NCBI RefSeq assembly: GCF_905171765.1
Contig: NC_053390.1
Span: 508,203,444 to 508,267,443 of the forward strand
Reading direction: 5' to 3'
DNA from: Bufo bufo
Taxonomy: Eukaryota > Chordata > Amphibia > Anura > Bufonidae
Length of the DNA: 64,000 bases
Position 1 is the first letter of the stretch; each line of letters starts with the position of its first letter. Positions 11,005 through 20,890 of this stretch are shown here, one piece after another. The notes below the pieces were generated by a model. It had not been told where the DNA came from, made no database searches, and was given only the letters and a program-made list of their open reading frames with translations. Made by a program: the position numbers and the translations under genes.

Positions 11005-11496
11005 TGTCACAGAACCATGAACCAGACGTACAACAAGGGATGAGTGAAAATAAGAAGGCTTTATTGAAAATAAAGCTGTAAAGCAAAAGTCCAAACGGAT
11101 GGCGAAACCGAAGCAGAGTCTTTGCGAAGCCAGAGGTCAGGAACCAGAAGGGTAGTCAGACGAAGCCAGGATCAGGAACCAGCAGGGTAGTCAGACGAAG
11201 CCAGGATCAGGAACCAGCAGGGTAGTCGGACGAAACCAGGATCAGGAACCAGCAGGGTAGTCGGACGAAACCAGGATCAGGAACCAGAAGCAGCAGCAGT
11301 CTAGAAGCATGTGAACACAGGAGGACCAAGCAAGGAACTGAAGCCACAGACCTCCTATATATATGAGCTAGGCATCCAGCTCCTCCCAGTGGGAAGGAGG
11401 AGCCGCAGGGTGGGAGGCTACAAGAAACCCAGAAACCAAGATGGCCGCCAGCACATGTCAAACGAAGGAGAACAGCAAGAAGGTAAGACCATGACA
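11005..11496 (-). repeat. Chromovirus 3' LTR
   Basis: 492 bp, TGTCA...TGACA. It contains the TATATATA promoter box at 11356-11364 (plus-strand positions) and an AATAAA-type signal (TTTATT near 11060). A run of 35-bp direct repeats with unit GGAACCAGCAGGGTAGTC lies at about 11140-11290. Confidence 0.93.
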
Positions 11497-11499
11497 GTA

Positions 11500-11509
11500 C
11501 CTCCCCCTC
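11500..11509 (-). promoter_or_regulatory. Polypurine tract
   Basis: Minus-strand GAGGGGGAGG lies 3 nt before the 3' LTR, where the plus-strand primer for reverse transcription is expected. It overlaps the pol stop codon. Confidence 0.75.
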
Positions 11510-14500
11510 AAGGGCCCCTCCTCCGCGGAGTAAAGAACGGTTTCTGAGGGAAGCGTGCGTGGAAGGCTCGGAGCAAGGCAGGAGCATGGACATCTGCGGA
11601 GGGAACCCAGGAACGCTCCTCTGGACCATAACCACGCCAATGGACCAAAAACTGCACCCGACCGCGGACCAGGCGTGAGTCCAGGATATTGCTCACCTCA
11701 TACTCCTCACGATTACCCACTTGGACCGGACGAGGCCGAGGAACCGAGGAAGTGAAACGATTACACACCAGTGGCTTCAACAGGGAGACATGAAACACGT
11801 TGGAGATCCGCATGCCAGGAGGAAGCGCAAGGGCATAGGCTACCGGGTTTACCCTGCGAAGCACTCGGAAGGGACCAACAAAGCGAGGCGCCAGCTTGGG
11901 AGTGGGCACTCGAAGGTTGAGGTTGCGGGTGGACAACCATACACGGTCTCCGACCTGGTAGGAAGGAGCAGGCGCTCGTCTGCGATCAGCCTGGAGTCTC
12001 TGGCGCTGCGCAGAGACCTCAAGGGACTTCTGGATCAGTACCCAAGAAGCACGTAGGACGGAAAGGTGATCCTCCACAGCCGGAATATCCTGGGGAGAGA
12101 ATACCTCCGGTAACACGGCAGGTTGGAACCCATAATTGGCCATGAAGGGAGACGTCCCAGAGGAAGAGTTCACCGCCGTGTTCCTGGCAAACTCAGCCCA
12201 AGGCAGGAGGTCAACCCAATTGTCTTGGTGATCGGAGACATAGCAACGAAGGAATTGCTCCAAGGCCTGATTGGATCGTTCTGCGGCCCCATTGGACTGA
12301 GGGTGGTAGGCCGAGGAGAAGGAGAGATGAATCCCCAACTGGGAGCAAAAGGCGCGCCAGAACCTGGACACAAACTGACTCCCCCGATCCGACACAATCT
12401 CCTTGGGCAAACCGTGCAACCGGAAGACCTCCCTGGCAAAAATCGTGGCCAACTCTTGTGCAGAGGGTAACTTCTTGAGAGGAACACAGTGGCACATTTT
12501 GGAAAACCGATCCACAATCATGAGAATGACCGTATGGCCTCGGAATGCAGGGAGGTCCACAATGAAATCCATCCCCAGGTGTGACCATGGGCGCTCCCCG
12601 GTGGCTATGGGTTGCAGAAGGCCCAACGGAAGGTGCCGAGGGGACTTACTCTGGGCACAAACGGAGCATACCGCTACATATGCGGCGATGTCGGAACGTA
12701 GGGAAGGCCACCAGAACAGACGTGAAACAGCCCAGGACAGCTGATTCTTTCCAGGATGCCCCGCGGTCTTGGAGTTATGGTAGGTTCGCAACAACCGAGT
12801 GCGCAACTCCTCAGGCACAAAACATCTGCCGTTGGGTCTCCCAGAGGGAGCACCAGATTGAGCCGCCAAAATCTGCTCACCCAGGGGAGAGGTCAGGCTG
12901 GTGCGAATGGCGGCCAAGATCTGATTCGGAGGTATGACCGAAGTCGGAATCGACTCCTCCCTGGACAGCTCGGAGTACTGCCGTGATAAGGCATCCGCCC
13001 TGATGTTCTTGGAACCGGGTAGGTAGGAGACCACGTAATTAAAACGTGACAAGAACAGAGCCCATCTGGCCTGACGTGGTGTCAATCTCTTGGCCTCAGA
13101 AAGGTAGGTCAGATTCTTGTGGTCCGTCAGGATGAGGACCGGAACCACCGAACCCTCGAGCAAGTGCCTCCATTCTTTAAGGGCCTGCACGATGGCCAAT
13201 AACTCCCTGTCACCAATCTGATAGTTGCACTCCGCGGAAGACAGTTTCCGGGAGTAAAACCCACAAGGAAGCAGAGGACCCTCTGGTGTTCTACGCTGAG
13301 ACAGAAGGGCGCCTACTCCCGTCTCAGACGCGTCCACCTCGAGGACAAAGGGCAACCCAGGGTTGGGATGCGACAGAATCGGAGCCGACACAAAGGCGGA
13401 CTTTAGAGCCTCAAAAGCTCGGATGGCCTCGAGCGGCCAGACCTGGGAATTACTGCCCTTCCTGGTCAGATCCGTGAGAGGCTTGGCTAGCATGGAAAAG
13501 TCCCTGATGAACTTCCGATAATAATTGGCGAAGCCCAAAAAGCGCTGCAGGGAACGAAGACCACTGGGCTGGGGCCACTGTAAGACAGCCGAAACCTTCT
13601 CAGGATCCATGGAGAACCCCTCAGCGGAAATGATGTAACCTAAGAAGGTTACCTGGGATCGGTGAAATTCGCATTTCTCAAGCTTACCGAACAGCTTGTT
13701 CTCTCGTAACCGTTGCAACACTCGTCTGACATCCAGAATGTGGGCCTCCATGGATTCAGAATATACCAAGATGTCATCCAAATAGACCACCACACACTGC
13801 TGCAACAGGTCACGGAAAACATCGTTGATGAATTCCTGAAAGACTGCGGGCGCATTGCACAACCCAAAGGGCATAACCAAGGATTCATAATGACCGGTCC
13901 TGGTGTTAAACGCGGTCTTCCACTCATCGCCCGCCTTGATCCTTACCAGGTTATATGCCGCCCTCAGGTCGAGTTTGGTAAAGACCGTGGCCCCTTTAAG
14001 GCGATCGAACAGCTCGGAAATCAAGGGCATCGGGTAAGCGTTCTTGATCGTGATGCGACTGAGACCCCTGTAATCGATGCAAGGCCTCAACTCACCGCCC
14101 TTCTTTTTCACAAAGAAAAATCCAGCCCCTGCCGGGGACGAGGATTTGCGAATGTGTCCGCGTGAAAGCGCCTCCCTCACGTACTCCTCCATGGCCTCAT
14201 TCTCCGCTACCGACAGTGGATAGACTTTGCCACGAGGAGGAACGGCACCAGATTGTAACTCTATGGCACAATCGTATGGGCGGTGCGGAGGTAGGGCAAC
14301 CGCGCGCACCTTATCGAATACATCCCGGTACTCCTCGTATTCAGGAGGCAACAGAGAGTCCGAGGAAGTACACAGCAACTTGACAGACCCATGGATGCAA
14401 CTAGCCCCACACTGCGGTGACCACGAGAGGATCTCGGCCGATCTCCAATCGAAAGTCGGATTATGCTTCCGGAGCCAGGGGTACCCCAAGACCACCGAGT

Positions 14501-14909
14501 AGTGTGGAGACGAAATAACCTGGAGGCAGACCGACTCTCTGTGAACGGCACCAATGGCTATCCCCACTGGAAGGGTCTCATGAGTCACGTGTGGCGGCAG
14601 AAGGGGTCTGCCGTCTATCGCCTCAAGAGCCAGTGGGGAACCTCGAGAATGCAGAGGAATGGAATTGGCGGCAGCGAACACATTATCAATGAACAAACCA
14701 CCAGCACCAGAGTCCACCAACGCCTGGGTCGTCACCGAGCCCCCGACCCAGGAGAGGACAACAGTGATCAGTGGTTTGTCAACACGGGAAACCGGGGACG
14801 AGGAGACTCCACCCAAGATCTGCCCCCGACAGGATCTCAGGTGCGAGCGTTTCCCGGACGGTTCGGACATGCCAACCGAAAATGCCCACCGAGACCACAG
14901 TACATGCAT
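11508..14909 (-). CDS. pol: Chromovirus Pol polyprotein (PR-RT-RH-IN-chromodomain)
   Basis: Intact 1133-residue ORF. The aspartic protease motif ALVDSGA has its catalytic Asp at about 66. RT spans about 250-430, with motif A FTKLDLRAAYN and YLDD at 376-379. RNase H carboxylates are VDAS (D526), GDREL (E569) and LTDHKN (D596). The integrase has an HHCC finger (H711/H718, C748/C751) and DD35E triad D781, D841, E877. A C-terminal chromodomain at about 1070-1113 (VSNILDSR, FLVHWRGYG, SWVP) places it in the chromoviruses, where this domain guides integration to marked chromatin. The first Met shown lies inside the gag overlap. Translation is more likely by frameshifting from gag at 14849-14855. 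No disabling lesion was seen. Confidence 0.95.
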   Translation of the reverse strand: MHVLWSRWAFSVGMSEPSGKRSHLRSCRGQILGGVSSSPVSRVDKPLITVVLSWVGGSVTTQALVDSGAGGLFIDNVFAAANSIPLHSRGSPLALEAIDGRPLLPPHVTHETLPVGIAIGAVHRESVCLQVISSPHYSVVLGYPWLRKHNPTFDWRSAEILSWSPQCGASCIHGSVKLLCTSSDSLLPPEYEEYRDVFDKVRAVALPPHRPYDCAIELQSGAVPPRGKVYPLSVAENEAMEEYVREALSRGHIRKSSSPAGAGFFFVKKKGGELRPCIDYRGLSRITIKNAYPMPLISELFDRLKGATVFTKLDLRAAYNLVRIKAGDEWKTAFNTRTGHYESLVMPFGLCNAPAVFQEFINDVFRDLLQQCVVVYLDDILVYSESMEAHILDVRRVLQRLRENKLFGKLEKCEFHRSQVTFLGYIISAEGFSMDPEKVSAVLQWPQPSGLRSLQRFLGFANYYRKFIRDFSMLAKPLTDLTRKGSNSQVWPLEAIRAFEALKSAFVSAPILSHPNPGLPFVLEVDASETGVGALLSQRRTPEGPLLPCGFYSRKLSSAECNYQIGDRELLAIVQALKEWRHLLEGSVVPVLILTDHKNLTYLSEAKRLTPRQARWALFLSRFNYVVSYLPGSKNIRADALSRQYSELSREESIPTSVIPPNQILAAIRTSLTSPLGEQILAAQSGAPSGRPNGRCFVPEELRTRLLRTYHNSKTAGHPGKNQLSWAVSRLFWWPSLRSDIAAYVAVCSVCAQSKSPRHLPLGLLQPIATGERPWSHLGMDFIVDLPAFRGHTVILMIVDRFSKMCHCVPLKKLPSAQELATIFAREVFRLHGLPKEIVSDRGSQFVSRFWRAFCSQLGIHLSFSSAYHPQSNGAAERSNQALEQFLRCYVSDHQDNWVDLLPWAEFARNTAVNSSSGTSPFMANYGFQPAVLPEVFSPQDIPAVEDHLSVLRASWVLIQKSLEVSAQRQRLQADRRRAPAPSYQVGDRVWLSTRNLNLRVPTPKLAPRFVGPFRVLRRVNPVAYALALPPGMRISNVFHVSLLKPLVCNRFTSSVPRPRPVQVGNREEYEVSNILDSRLVRGRVQFLVHWRGYGPEERSWVPSADVHAPALLRAFHARFPQKPFFTPRRRGP

Positions 14910-15838
14910 CGGCCCTCGCGTCTCCGGAGTACCCTCTCCCCCTCGGACAGGCGAGCAAACCCCAGCTGCATGGGTTCACCCCCAGACAAGTCATCCCCAG
15001 GAGGCGTGGGAGGAGAGGGAGGCACGGGTGGGACAACAAACGTAGGCGCCAATCTGTTAGAAAACCTCCGCAGGCTCTCCTTAAAGGAAGGTCTCTCCCT
15101 GAGTCTGGTGTCAATCAAAATCAGGAAAGAAATAAGAGACTCGAGCTCCACTGGTAGGTCCTTAGCTGCAACCTCATCCTTCAAGGCATCCGAGAGACCA
15201 TGAGAGAAAGCAGCGACCAGAGACTCATTATTCCAGCCCACCTCTGCTGCCAGGGTACGAAACTCAATGGCGTATTCAGCTACGGATCGTGAACCCTGTC
15301 TGATGGACATAAGGAGCTTCGCAGCAGAGGCAGCACGAGCCGGCACATCGAATACCTTCCGAAGAGAAGCAACAAAACCGGAAAACTCGGCAACCACCGG
15401 ATTGTTGTTCTCCCATAAAGGGCTGGCCCAGGCCAAGGCCTTGTCCGAGAGCAGCGAGATCAAGAAGCCCACCTTTGATCTCTCAGTGGGAAAGGCATGT
15501 GGCAGCAACTCGAAATAAATGCCCACCTGGTTAAGGAAACCTCGGCACTGAGTTGGCTCTCCCCCAAAGCACTGTGGAAGAGGGGCAGAACCGGTCATAC
15601 CCCGAAACACCGCAGGTGCAACAACAGGTGTCGGGGTAGACTCTGGCGCAACAACCGGAGCGGCAGTAGGAGCGGGCCCAGGAGCGACAACCGACCCATC
15701 GGCAACGGGAGCGAAATGAGCCGTGCGTTCAAGCAGGGTTTGCAACGCCACAGCGAACCGACCCAACAGGTGATCCTGCTGATCAAGTCTGGCAACCAGC
15801 GTGGGTAGCGAGGATGGCCCTGTACCGTCAGAATTCAT
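14837..15838 (-). CDS. gag: Chromovirus Gag (capsid-nucleocapsid)
   Basis: Intact 333-residue ORF beginning only 13 nt after the 5' LTR. The central part (about 100-260) has the helical capsid-like region with FLNQVGIYFELLP and YAIEFRTLAAE, typical of Ty3/gypsy (retrotrans_gag) proteins. The C-terminus carries one CCHC zinc knuckle, CMYCGLGGHFRLAC. It forms the virus-like particle and packages RNA. The stop codon is at 14837-14839, four codons past a slippery heptamer, and pol continues in the -1 frame. Confidence 0.93.
   Translation of the reverse strand: MNSDGTGPSSLPTLVARLDQQDHLLGRFAVALQTLLERTAHFAPVADGSVVAPGPAPTAAPVVAPESTPTPVVAPAVFRGMTGSAPLPQCFGGEPTQCRGFLNQVGIYFELLPHAFPTERSKVGFLISLLSDKALAWASPLWENNNPVVAEFSGFVASLRKVFDVPARAASAAKLLMSIRQGSRSVAEYAIEFRTLAAEVGWNNESLVAAFSHGLSDALKDEVAAKDLPVELESLISFLILIDTRLRERPSFKESLRRFSNRLAPTFVVPPVPPSPPTPPGDDLSGGEPMQLGFARLSEGERVLRRREGRCMYCGLGGHFRLACPNRPGNART
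14849..14855 (-). promoter_or_regulatory. -1 ribosomal frameshift slippery heptamer G GGA AAC
   Basis: In gag register the codons are CCG GGA AAC, giving the X XXY YYZ pattern. Shifting by -1 reads GGG AAA CGC and enters the pol frame (GKRSHLRSC) exactly. The gag stop follows three codons later. A CGGGG ... CCCCG pairing about 20-50 nt downstream could form a stimulatory stem. GGGAAAC is a known -1 slippery sequence in several retroelements; use here is inferred. Confidence 0.75.
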
Positions 15839-15839
15839 G

Positions 15840-15849
15840 GCTTGGTCCT
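15840..15849 (-). promoter_or_regulatory. Primer binding site, self-priming type
   Basis: Two nt inside the 5' LTR the minus strand reads AGGACCAAGC. This is the perfect complement of GCTTGGTCCT at 16178-16169, located about 33 nt after the TATA box and therefore at or near the RNA 5' end. It does not resemble a tRNA 3' end. Tf1/sushi elements prime from their own 5' end in this way. Confidence 0.7.
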
Positions 15850-15851
15850 AA

Positions 15852-16343
15852 TGTCACAGAACCATGAACCAGACGTACAACAAGGGATGAGTGAAAATAA
15901 GAAGGCTTTATTGAAAATAAAGCTGTAAAGCAAAAGTCCAAACGGATGGCGAAACCGAAGCAGAGTCTTTGCGAAGCCAGAGGTCAGGAACCAGAAGGGT
16001 AGTCAGACGAAGCCAGGATCAGGAACCAGCAGGGTAGTCAGACAAAGCCAGGATCAGGAACCAGCAGGGTAGTCAGACGAAACCAGGATCAGGAACCAGC
16101 AGGGTAGTCGGACGAAACCAGGATCAGGAACCAGAAGCAGCAGCAGTCTAGAAGCATGTGAACACAGGAGGACCAAGCAAGGAACTGAAGCCACAGACCT
16201 CCTATATATATGAGCTAGGCATCCAGCTCCTCCCAGTGGGAAGGAGGAGCCGCAGGGTGGGAGGCTACAAGAAACCCAGAAACCAAGATGGCCGCCAGCA
16301 CATGTCAAACGAAGGAGAACAGCAAGAAGGTAAGACCATGACA
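15852..16343 (-). repeat. Chromovirus 5' LTR
   Basis: Same length and termini as the 3' LTR. The visible differences are in the 35-bp internal repeats near 16044 and 16076. The TATA box is at 16203-16211, and the likely transcript start at about 16178 lies roughly 33 nt downstream. Confidence 0.93.
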
Positions 16344-16395
16344 CTATTGCTGTGACCAAAATAATAAAAAATGCTTAAAAAAAAAAAGAAAAGAA

Positions 16396-17379
16396 AAACT
16401 AAATTTGTCTGTTTAGCCCACTTTTTGTACAACAAAAATTCCTTTGTTGTCCTCTGCAGATACAATACAATTTTTCTACTATGAAGGTTTCAGGGTACAG
16501 CTATACGGAGACACTGGTCGCAAGGCATGTCGCAGCAAGAATAGTAGAGTAGTGTAATCCCATAGAAATGAATGGGATTGCTGCGCAAGTCACAAAAAAT
16601 CCAGCAGTGCGTAGAGAGTTTTCTTAATTTCTCTGTGTAGCCATAACCTTAGACACAAAGATGAAGCTAGATCATAAACAATTCTATAAAACACATACAG
16701 ACAGAACCAGAAAAACTTGAAAACAAAGCAGGAAGTTGAAATAAAAAAATAAAATTAAGGAAGTGGAGCTGGGAAGTTTAGGCTTCTGTTTTTTTTATTA
16801 ACCAAATAAATAAGTTATCAAGTACAGTTAGTTGTTTCACCATAGGACTCACGCACATAACTATATTTTTCTTCAGTGCTCTACTCATTTTAAACCTTGA
16901 CACTGATCTATAGAAGTAAATAGGGTTCTTCAAACATCATTTTTTCACAGATCCACGTGCTAACCTCACTGCAGATCCTAATCTTTTTTTGTGGACGAGA
17001 ATAGCCCTTTCGGTCGATGGGATGAAAAAAAAAATTAAATGCACACAAAAGCTGTCTTTTAAAACATCCGTTTTTTTGTTCTTTTTTCGGACCAAGAACC
17101 GGATACAGCTATGTGCACAAGGCTTTACAAAAGGATGGCAAGAAATAAATGTAGAAAAGATTGTGCTCTTATAAGCTTAAGTTCACATAGAGGATTTGTT
17201 CACAGATGAATGCAATTTTACAGGTCACAACTTTCAAGAGTTTTTCATAGCAGTTTTTGCAGCTTTTTTGTGATTGGCTGTGTCCCAGTGTCAGGATGTC
17301 AGTGCAGCATCACAAAATAGAAAACAGGAGGGGATTGGGCAGCCTCAGAATGGGCGTGGCAGGGGATCGATGAGGTAAA
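16396..17379. other. AT-rich intronic DNA, nothing coding recognised
   Basis: Contains T- and A-runs, and a segment at 17265-17379 that continues after the Tc1 insertion at 18934. The Tc1 therefore landed in an older repeat with the 'GATTGGCTG' and 'CCAATCACAGCC' ends. Confidence 0.4.
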
Positions 17380-17381
17380 TA

Positions 17382-18931
17382 CAGTCCTGATCAAAAGTTT
17401 AAGACCACTTGAAAAATGGCAAAAAATCATATTTTACATTGTTGGATCTTAACAAGGTTCCAAGTAGAGCTTCAACATGCAACAAGAAGAAATGAGAGTG
17501 AGACAAAACATTTTTTGTGCATTCAATTAATTGAAAATAACGATTAAACTGAAACAGGCTGTTTTTCAGCTGATCCAAATTTTTAGAACCACATGCCTTT
17601 AAAAGGTCAAATCTGTGCAAAGATGTCATTTTCTGTCAGGTAGGCACACGTTGTGATTGCAAAGGCAAAAAAACTCTCCCTTTTTGAACATGGTCGGGTT
17701 GTTGAACTGCATAAGCAGGGTCTCTCACAGCGCGCCATAGCTGCTGAGGTGGGACGCAGTAAGACAGTCATTTGGAATTTCTTAAATGTTCCTGAGGGTT
17801 ATGGAACAAAAAAGTCAAGTGGAAGACCCAAAAAAATTTCAACAGCACTGAGCCGGAGGATCCAATTGGCTATGCGTCAAGACACTGGACGATCCTCGAC
17901 CCAAATTAAGGCCCTTACTGGTGCTGACTGCAGCCCCATAACCATCAGACAACATCTGAGACTGAAGGGCTTCAAAAACAAAAAACGTCTTCAAAGACCT
18001 CGTCTCCTTGAACGCCACAGAACTGCTCGTTTGGACTTTGCAAGAGTGCACCAAACATGGGACATTCAAAGGTGGAAGAAAGTTTCATTCTCTGATGAGA
18101 ATTTTTTTTACCTTGATGGTCCTGATGGTTTCCAACGTTACTGGCATGACAAGCAGATCCCACCTGAGATGTTTTCTACGCGCCACAGTGGAGGGGGCGC
18201 CATAATGGTCTGGGGTGCTTTTTCCTTCAGTGGAACAATGGAGCTTCAGGAAGTGCAGGGGCGTCAAACGGCCGCTGGCTATGTCCAGATGTTGCAGAGA
18301 GCATTCCTCATGACTGAGGGCCCTCGTCTGTGTGGTAACGACTGGGTTTTTCACAGGACAACGCTACAGTACACAATGCGCGCAGGACAAGGGACTTCTT
18401 CCAGGAGAATAACATCACTCTTTTGTCCCATCCTGCATGTTCCCCTGATCTAAAACCAATTGAGAACCTTTGGGGATGGATGGCAAGGGAATTTTACAAA
18501 AATGGACAACAGTTCCAGACAGTAGATGGCCTTCGTGCGGCCGTCTTCACCACTTGGAGAAATGTTCCCACTCACCTCATGGAAACGCTTGCATTAAGCA
18601 TGCCGAAACGAATTTTTTAAGTGATAAACAATAACGGCGGAGCTACTCATTACTGAGTTCATGTTTGGAAGTTGGATTTCTGTTTTGGGGGGGAAGGGGG
18701 TCTAGTTTTTTTTTTGGAGGTGTGGTCCTAAACTTTTGATCAGCTAAAAAACTGCCGGTTTCAGTTTATTCGTTGTTTTCATTAAATTGAATGCTTAAAA
18801 AAGGTTTTGTCTCACTCCCATTTCTTCTTGTTGCATGTTGAAGCTCTACTTGGAACCTTGTTAAGATCCAGCCATGCTAAATATTATTTTTTGCCATTTT
18901 TCAAGTGATCTTAAACTTTTAATCAGGACTG
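17382..18931 (+). mobile_element. Tc1/mariner (Tc1-like) transposon, near complete
   Basis: The terminal repeats begin CAGTCCTGATCAAAAGTTTA and are inverted at 18931, with TA duplications at 17380-17381 and 18932-18933. The inverted repeat extends more than 100 bp with a few mismatches. The transposase is disrupted by a single-base deletion. Length about 1550 bp. Confidence 0.93.
17653..18620 (+). pseudogene. Tc1-like DD34E transposase, one frameshift
   Basis: The first 230-odd codons are open. An N-terminal paired-type helix-turn-helix ([20 protein letters not shown]) is followed by the SGRPKK linker and a second HTH (about 70-110). The first catalytic Asp is in SFSDENFF. At about 18352 the sequence TTCACAGGACA lacks one base relative to TTCAACAGGACA in the copy at 22532-24020. 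The frame is lost just before the second Asp (DNATVHNA). It resumes in another frame with [15 protein letters not shown], the catalytic Glu region, and stops at 18620. One indel separates this copy from a continuous reading. Cut-and-paste transposases of this type are about 340 residues. Confidence 0.9.
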
Positions 18932-18933
18932 TA

Positions 18934-19470
18934 TAGAGGCTGGGTCACATGCTGCACTGGCCAATCACAGCCATGCCATTAGTAGGCATGGCTGTGATGG
19001 CTTCTAAGGGCACAAGAGTTAAACGCTTGTTGATTGGCTGCTCTGTAGCCTTTCAAAAAGCTCCATTAAAACGCCGAACACCGAACTCGATCCGAACTTT
19101 TACAGTTCGGGTTCGCTTAGCCCTAGTCCTGAGCAAAAAGCTATCATCTCCCTCTAAGTTAACCCGAGAGTCTGCAGATTAAACGTACAGGATCCCAAAA
19201 AAAAAGCCTCAGGATGTGAGGAAATTATCAATAGTGGAGTGGGAGTCTTTTAGATAATGTACTAAGGGGTTTCAGTGTCTTTCAAAGTCAAGACATTTAT
19301 GGAAGCGAATTGCCATAAATTGTTCAACAGAGAAAGTGAACTTTAGAGGTGGCAACAAATTATCTAAGCCCAAGGAGATGGTTAGTTTCCATGAGTAAGC
19401 GATAATGGATCTAGCAACGTGAATGATATGGCAGGCTAACACATTCCCAGGGTGTGGAAGAAGTTCCAAA
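18934..19470. other. Intronic repeat remnant
   Basis: Includes the short palindrome GCCATGCC/GGCATGGC near 18970-18990 and a CGAACCCGAAC-type frog repeat at about 19065-19125. No gene seen. Confidence 0.4.
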
Positions 19471-20145
19471 TTAAAGGGGTTCTCTGGGAATTAAGAAAAT
19501 GAAAATACTTAAATATTACCTTATGATAAATATATTCCCAAATACCTTTAATTAGTTAAAGTGGCTAGTTTTGTCTACGGAGCAAACACTAGGAGAAATA
19601 AAATGGCTGCCGTCCTACCAGTACACACAGAACCTGTCCTAACCACACAGGAGGACAAGTTACTTCACAACACTAAGCTGAAGAGCTGCCTCATCCTCCT
19701 CTCTGCTCTGTGGTAATGGAAATTATGAGGAGTCATGAAGTACAGAGAGGAGGGTGGGGGTAATGAGCAGCAGCACTTGTATGCAGTCTCCATTACCACA
19801 GCTCCACATTACCACAGTCTATCCTGTCCATCCTCTCTGTACTTCGTGTCTCCTCTGAACTAAATTCCCCAGAGATTCAGCTAAAGTTCTTATCATCTGT
19901 ATTCAGGATCATAATCCCTGACAAGTAGAGCAGAGAGGAGGATGAGGGAGCTCTTTACCTCAGTGTTGTGAAGTAACTTGTCCTCCTGTGTGGTTAGGAC
20001 AGGTTGTGTGCGTACTTGATTCCCCTGATGATTGCTCCCCGACAAAACGATCCATTAAAAATAATGAAATGTATTTGGAAATATATTTATTATAAAGAAA
20101 TATTTAAGTATTTTCATTTTCTTAATTCCTGTAGAACCCGTTTAA
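19471..20145. mobile_element. TTAA-flanked foldback MITE (T2/Kolobok-like)
   Basis: TTAAAGGGGTTCTCTGGGAA at the left and the inverse CTTAATTCCTGTAGAACCCG followed by TTTAA at the right. The next ~80 bp also pair (GAAAATGAAAATACTTAAAT inverted). TTAA duplication at 19471-19474 and 20142-20145. Confidence 0.75.
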
Positions 20146-20214
20146 GGAATAATAACACCAATGCGGGATCTGACTCTACCTCTATCCGTCATCTGTTGGT
20201 CGTAGAGGCCCACC

Positions 20215-20613
20215 ATGTCTTGGTTCAGAGCTGAACCCGGACATGTCCCCATTTTTATCCAGGCAGCCCCCCTGACATGAGCATCGGAGCATTTCATGCT
20301 CCGATGCTCTCCTTTGCCCTGCTCTGAATTGTGCAGGGCAAAGGTTACTTATGGAGATCCGGTGACTTACCTGGCTCTCCATAGGGACTGTTAGGTGGAG
20401 GCTAGGGCAGCGCTAAAGCCGACCCATCAGTGCCGGTGACATCACCAGCAACACTGCTAGGTGGAAGCTTCTGCCTAGCAGTGTACCAAAGTAAACAAAA
20501 AAGCCCTTGCCCTATACAGCGCATGAAATGCTCCGATGCTCATGTTAGAGGGGTCGGAGGGGTGAAAATGGGGATATGTTCAGTTTCAGCTCGGAACCCA
20601 GACAACCCCTTTA
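20215..20613. repeat. Foldback repeat
   Basis: The left arm has GTTCAGAGCTGAACCC, GGACATGTCCCCATTTTTATC and GAGCATCGGAGCATTTCATG. The right arm carries the same blocks inverted in the reverse order up to 20605. No ORF. Confidence 0.55.
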
Positions 20614-20619
20614 ACTTAG

Positions 20620-20890
20620 CTAAAATTGACGCTTTAAAATAACGTTGAACATCAGGTAGTCCTAAGCCACCCTGACACCATAGGCGAGACAGAACTCTAA
20701 AACAGACTCTTGGTTTACCATAGGCCCAAATTAAACCATTCGGTATCCCTTGCAGACGTTTAAAATAACTTTTCAGAAGGGGCCAACAATGTTGAATTTT
20801 TACAGTCGCAGTTCGCAAGTCACGTGATTTTGAAATCATATGTCCCATGGATGCTCTGAATTTACACATCAAACTTATCGCAAACAGCAC
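20620..20890 (-). pseudogene. L1-type RT C-terminal fragment
   Basis: Minus-strand frame with GLIWAYGKPRVCFRVLSRLW then CQGGLGLPDVQRYFKASILA. This matches the region after RT in L1/Tx1 ORF2 (FIWxxxxPRIxxxxLxxxxxxGGLGLPxxxxYxxAxxLA). The rest of the element is missing. Confidence 0.65.

Larger units (their letters stand above)
11005..16343 (-). mobile_element. Complete Ty3/gypsy chromovirus (sushi-like), young insertion
   Basis: Two 492-bp LTRs (15852-16343 as 5', 11005-11496 as 3') begin TGTCA and end TGACA in element orientation. They differ by about two substitutions by eye. They are flanked by a 5-bp target duplication CTATT at 11000-11004 and 16344-16348. Intact gag and pol lie between, overlapping by 73 nt with a shift of frame. 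A PBS-like and a purine tract lie at the expected junctions. LTR identity, open frames and a perfect TSD indicate recent insertion. It landed in the 3' UTR of a plus-strand L1 inside the MFSD12 intron, in the same orientation as the gene. Confidence 0.95.
9429..16395 (+). mobile_element. 5'-truncated L1-type LINE, split by a chromovirus
   Basis: The plus-strand RT remnant starts abruptly at about 9429 within the motif region before FADD. The LINE 3' UTR runs to the gypsy insertion point at 11004. After the gypsy element, sequence resumes at 16344 and ends in an A-rich tail (16366-16395). Removing the gypsy element joins TAACTATT to GCTGTGACC and gives a simple LINE 3' end. I did not identify the LINE's own target duplication. 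Confidence 0.7.

Noticed and set aside
11311..15808. Plus-strand open frames across the chromovirus
   Set aside because: Antisense shadows of the intact gag and pol genes.
18580..18600. GGAAACGCTTGC as a hammerhead GAAAC motif
   Set aside because: Lies in the Tc1 transposase coding sequence, and no CTGANGA box or stems are present.
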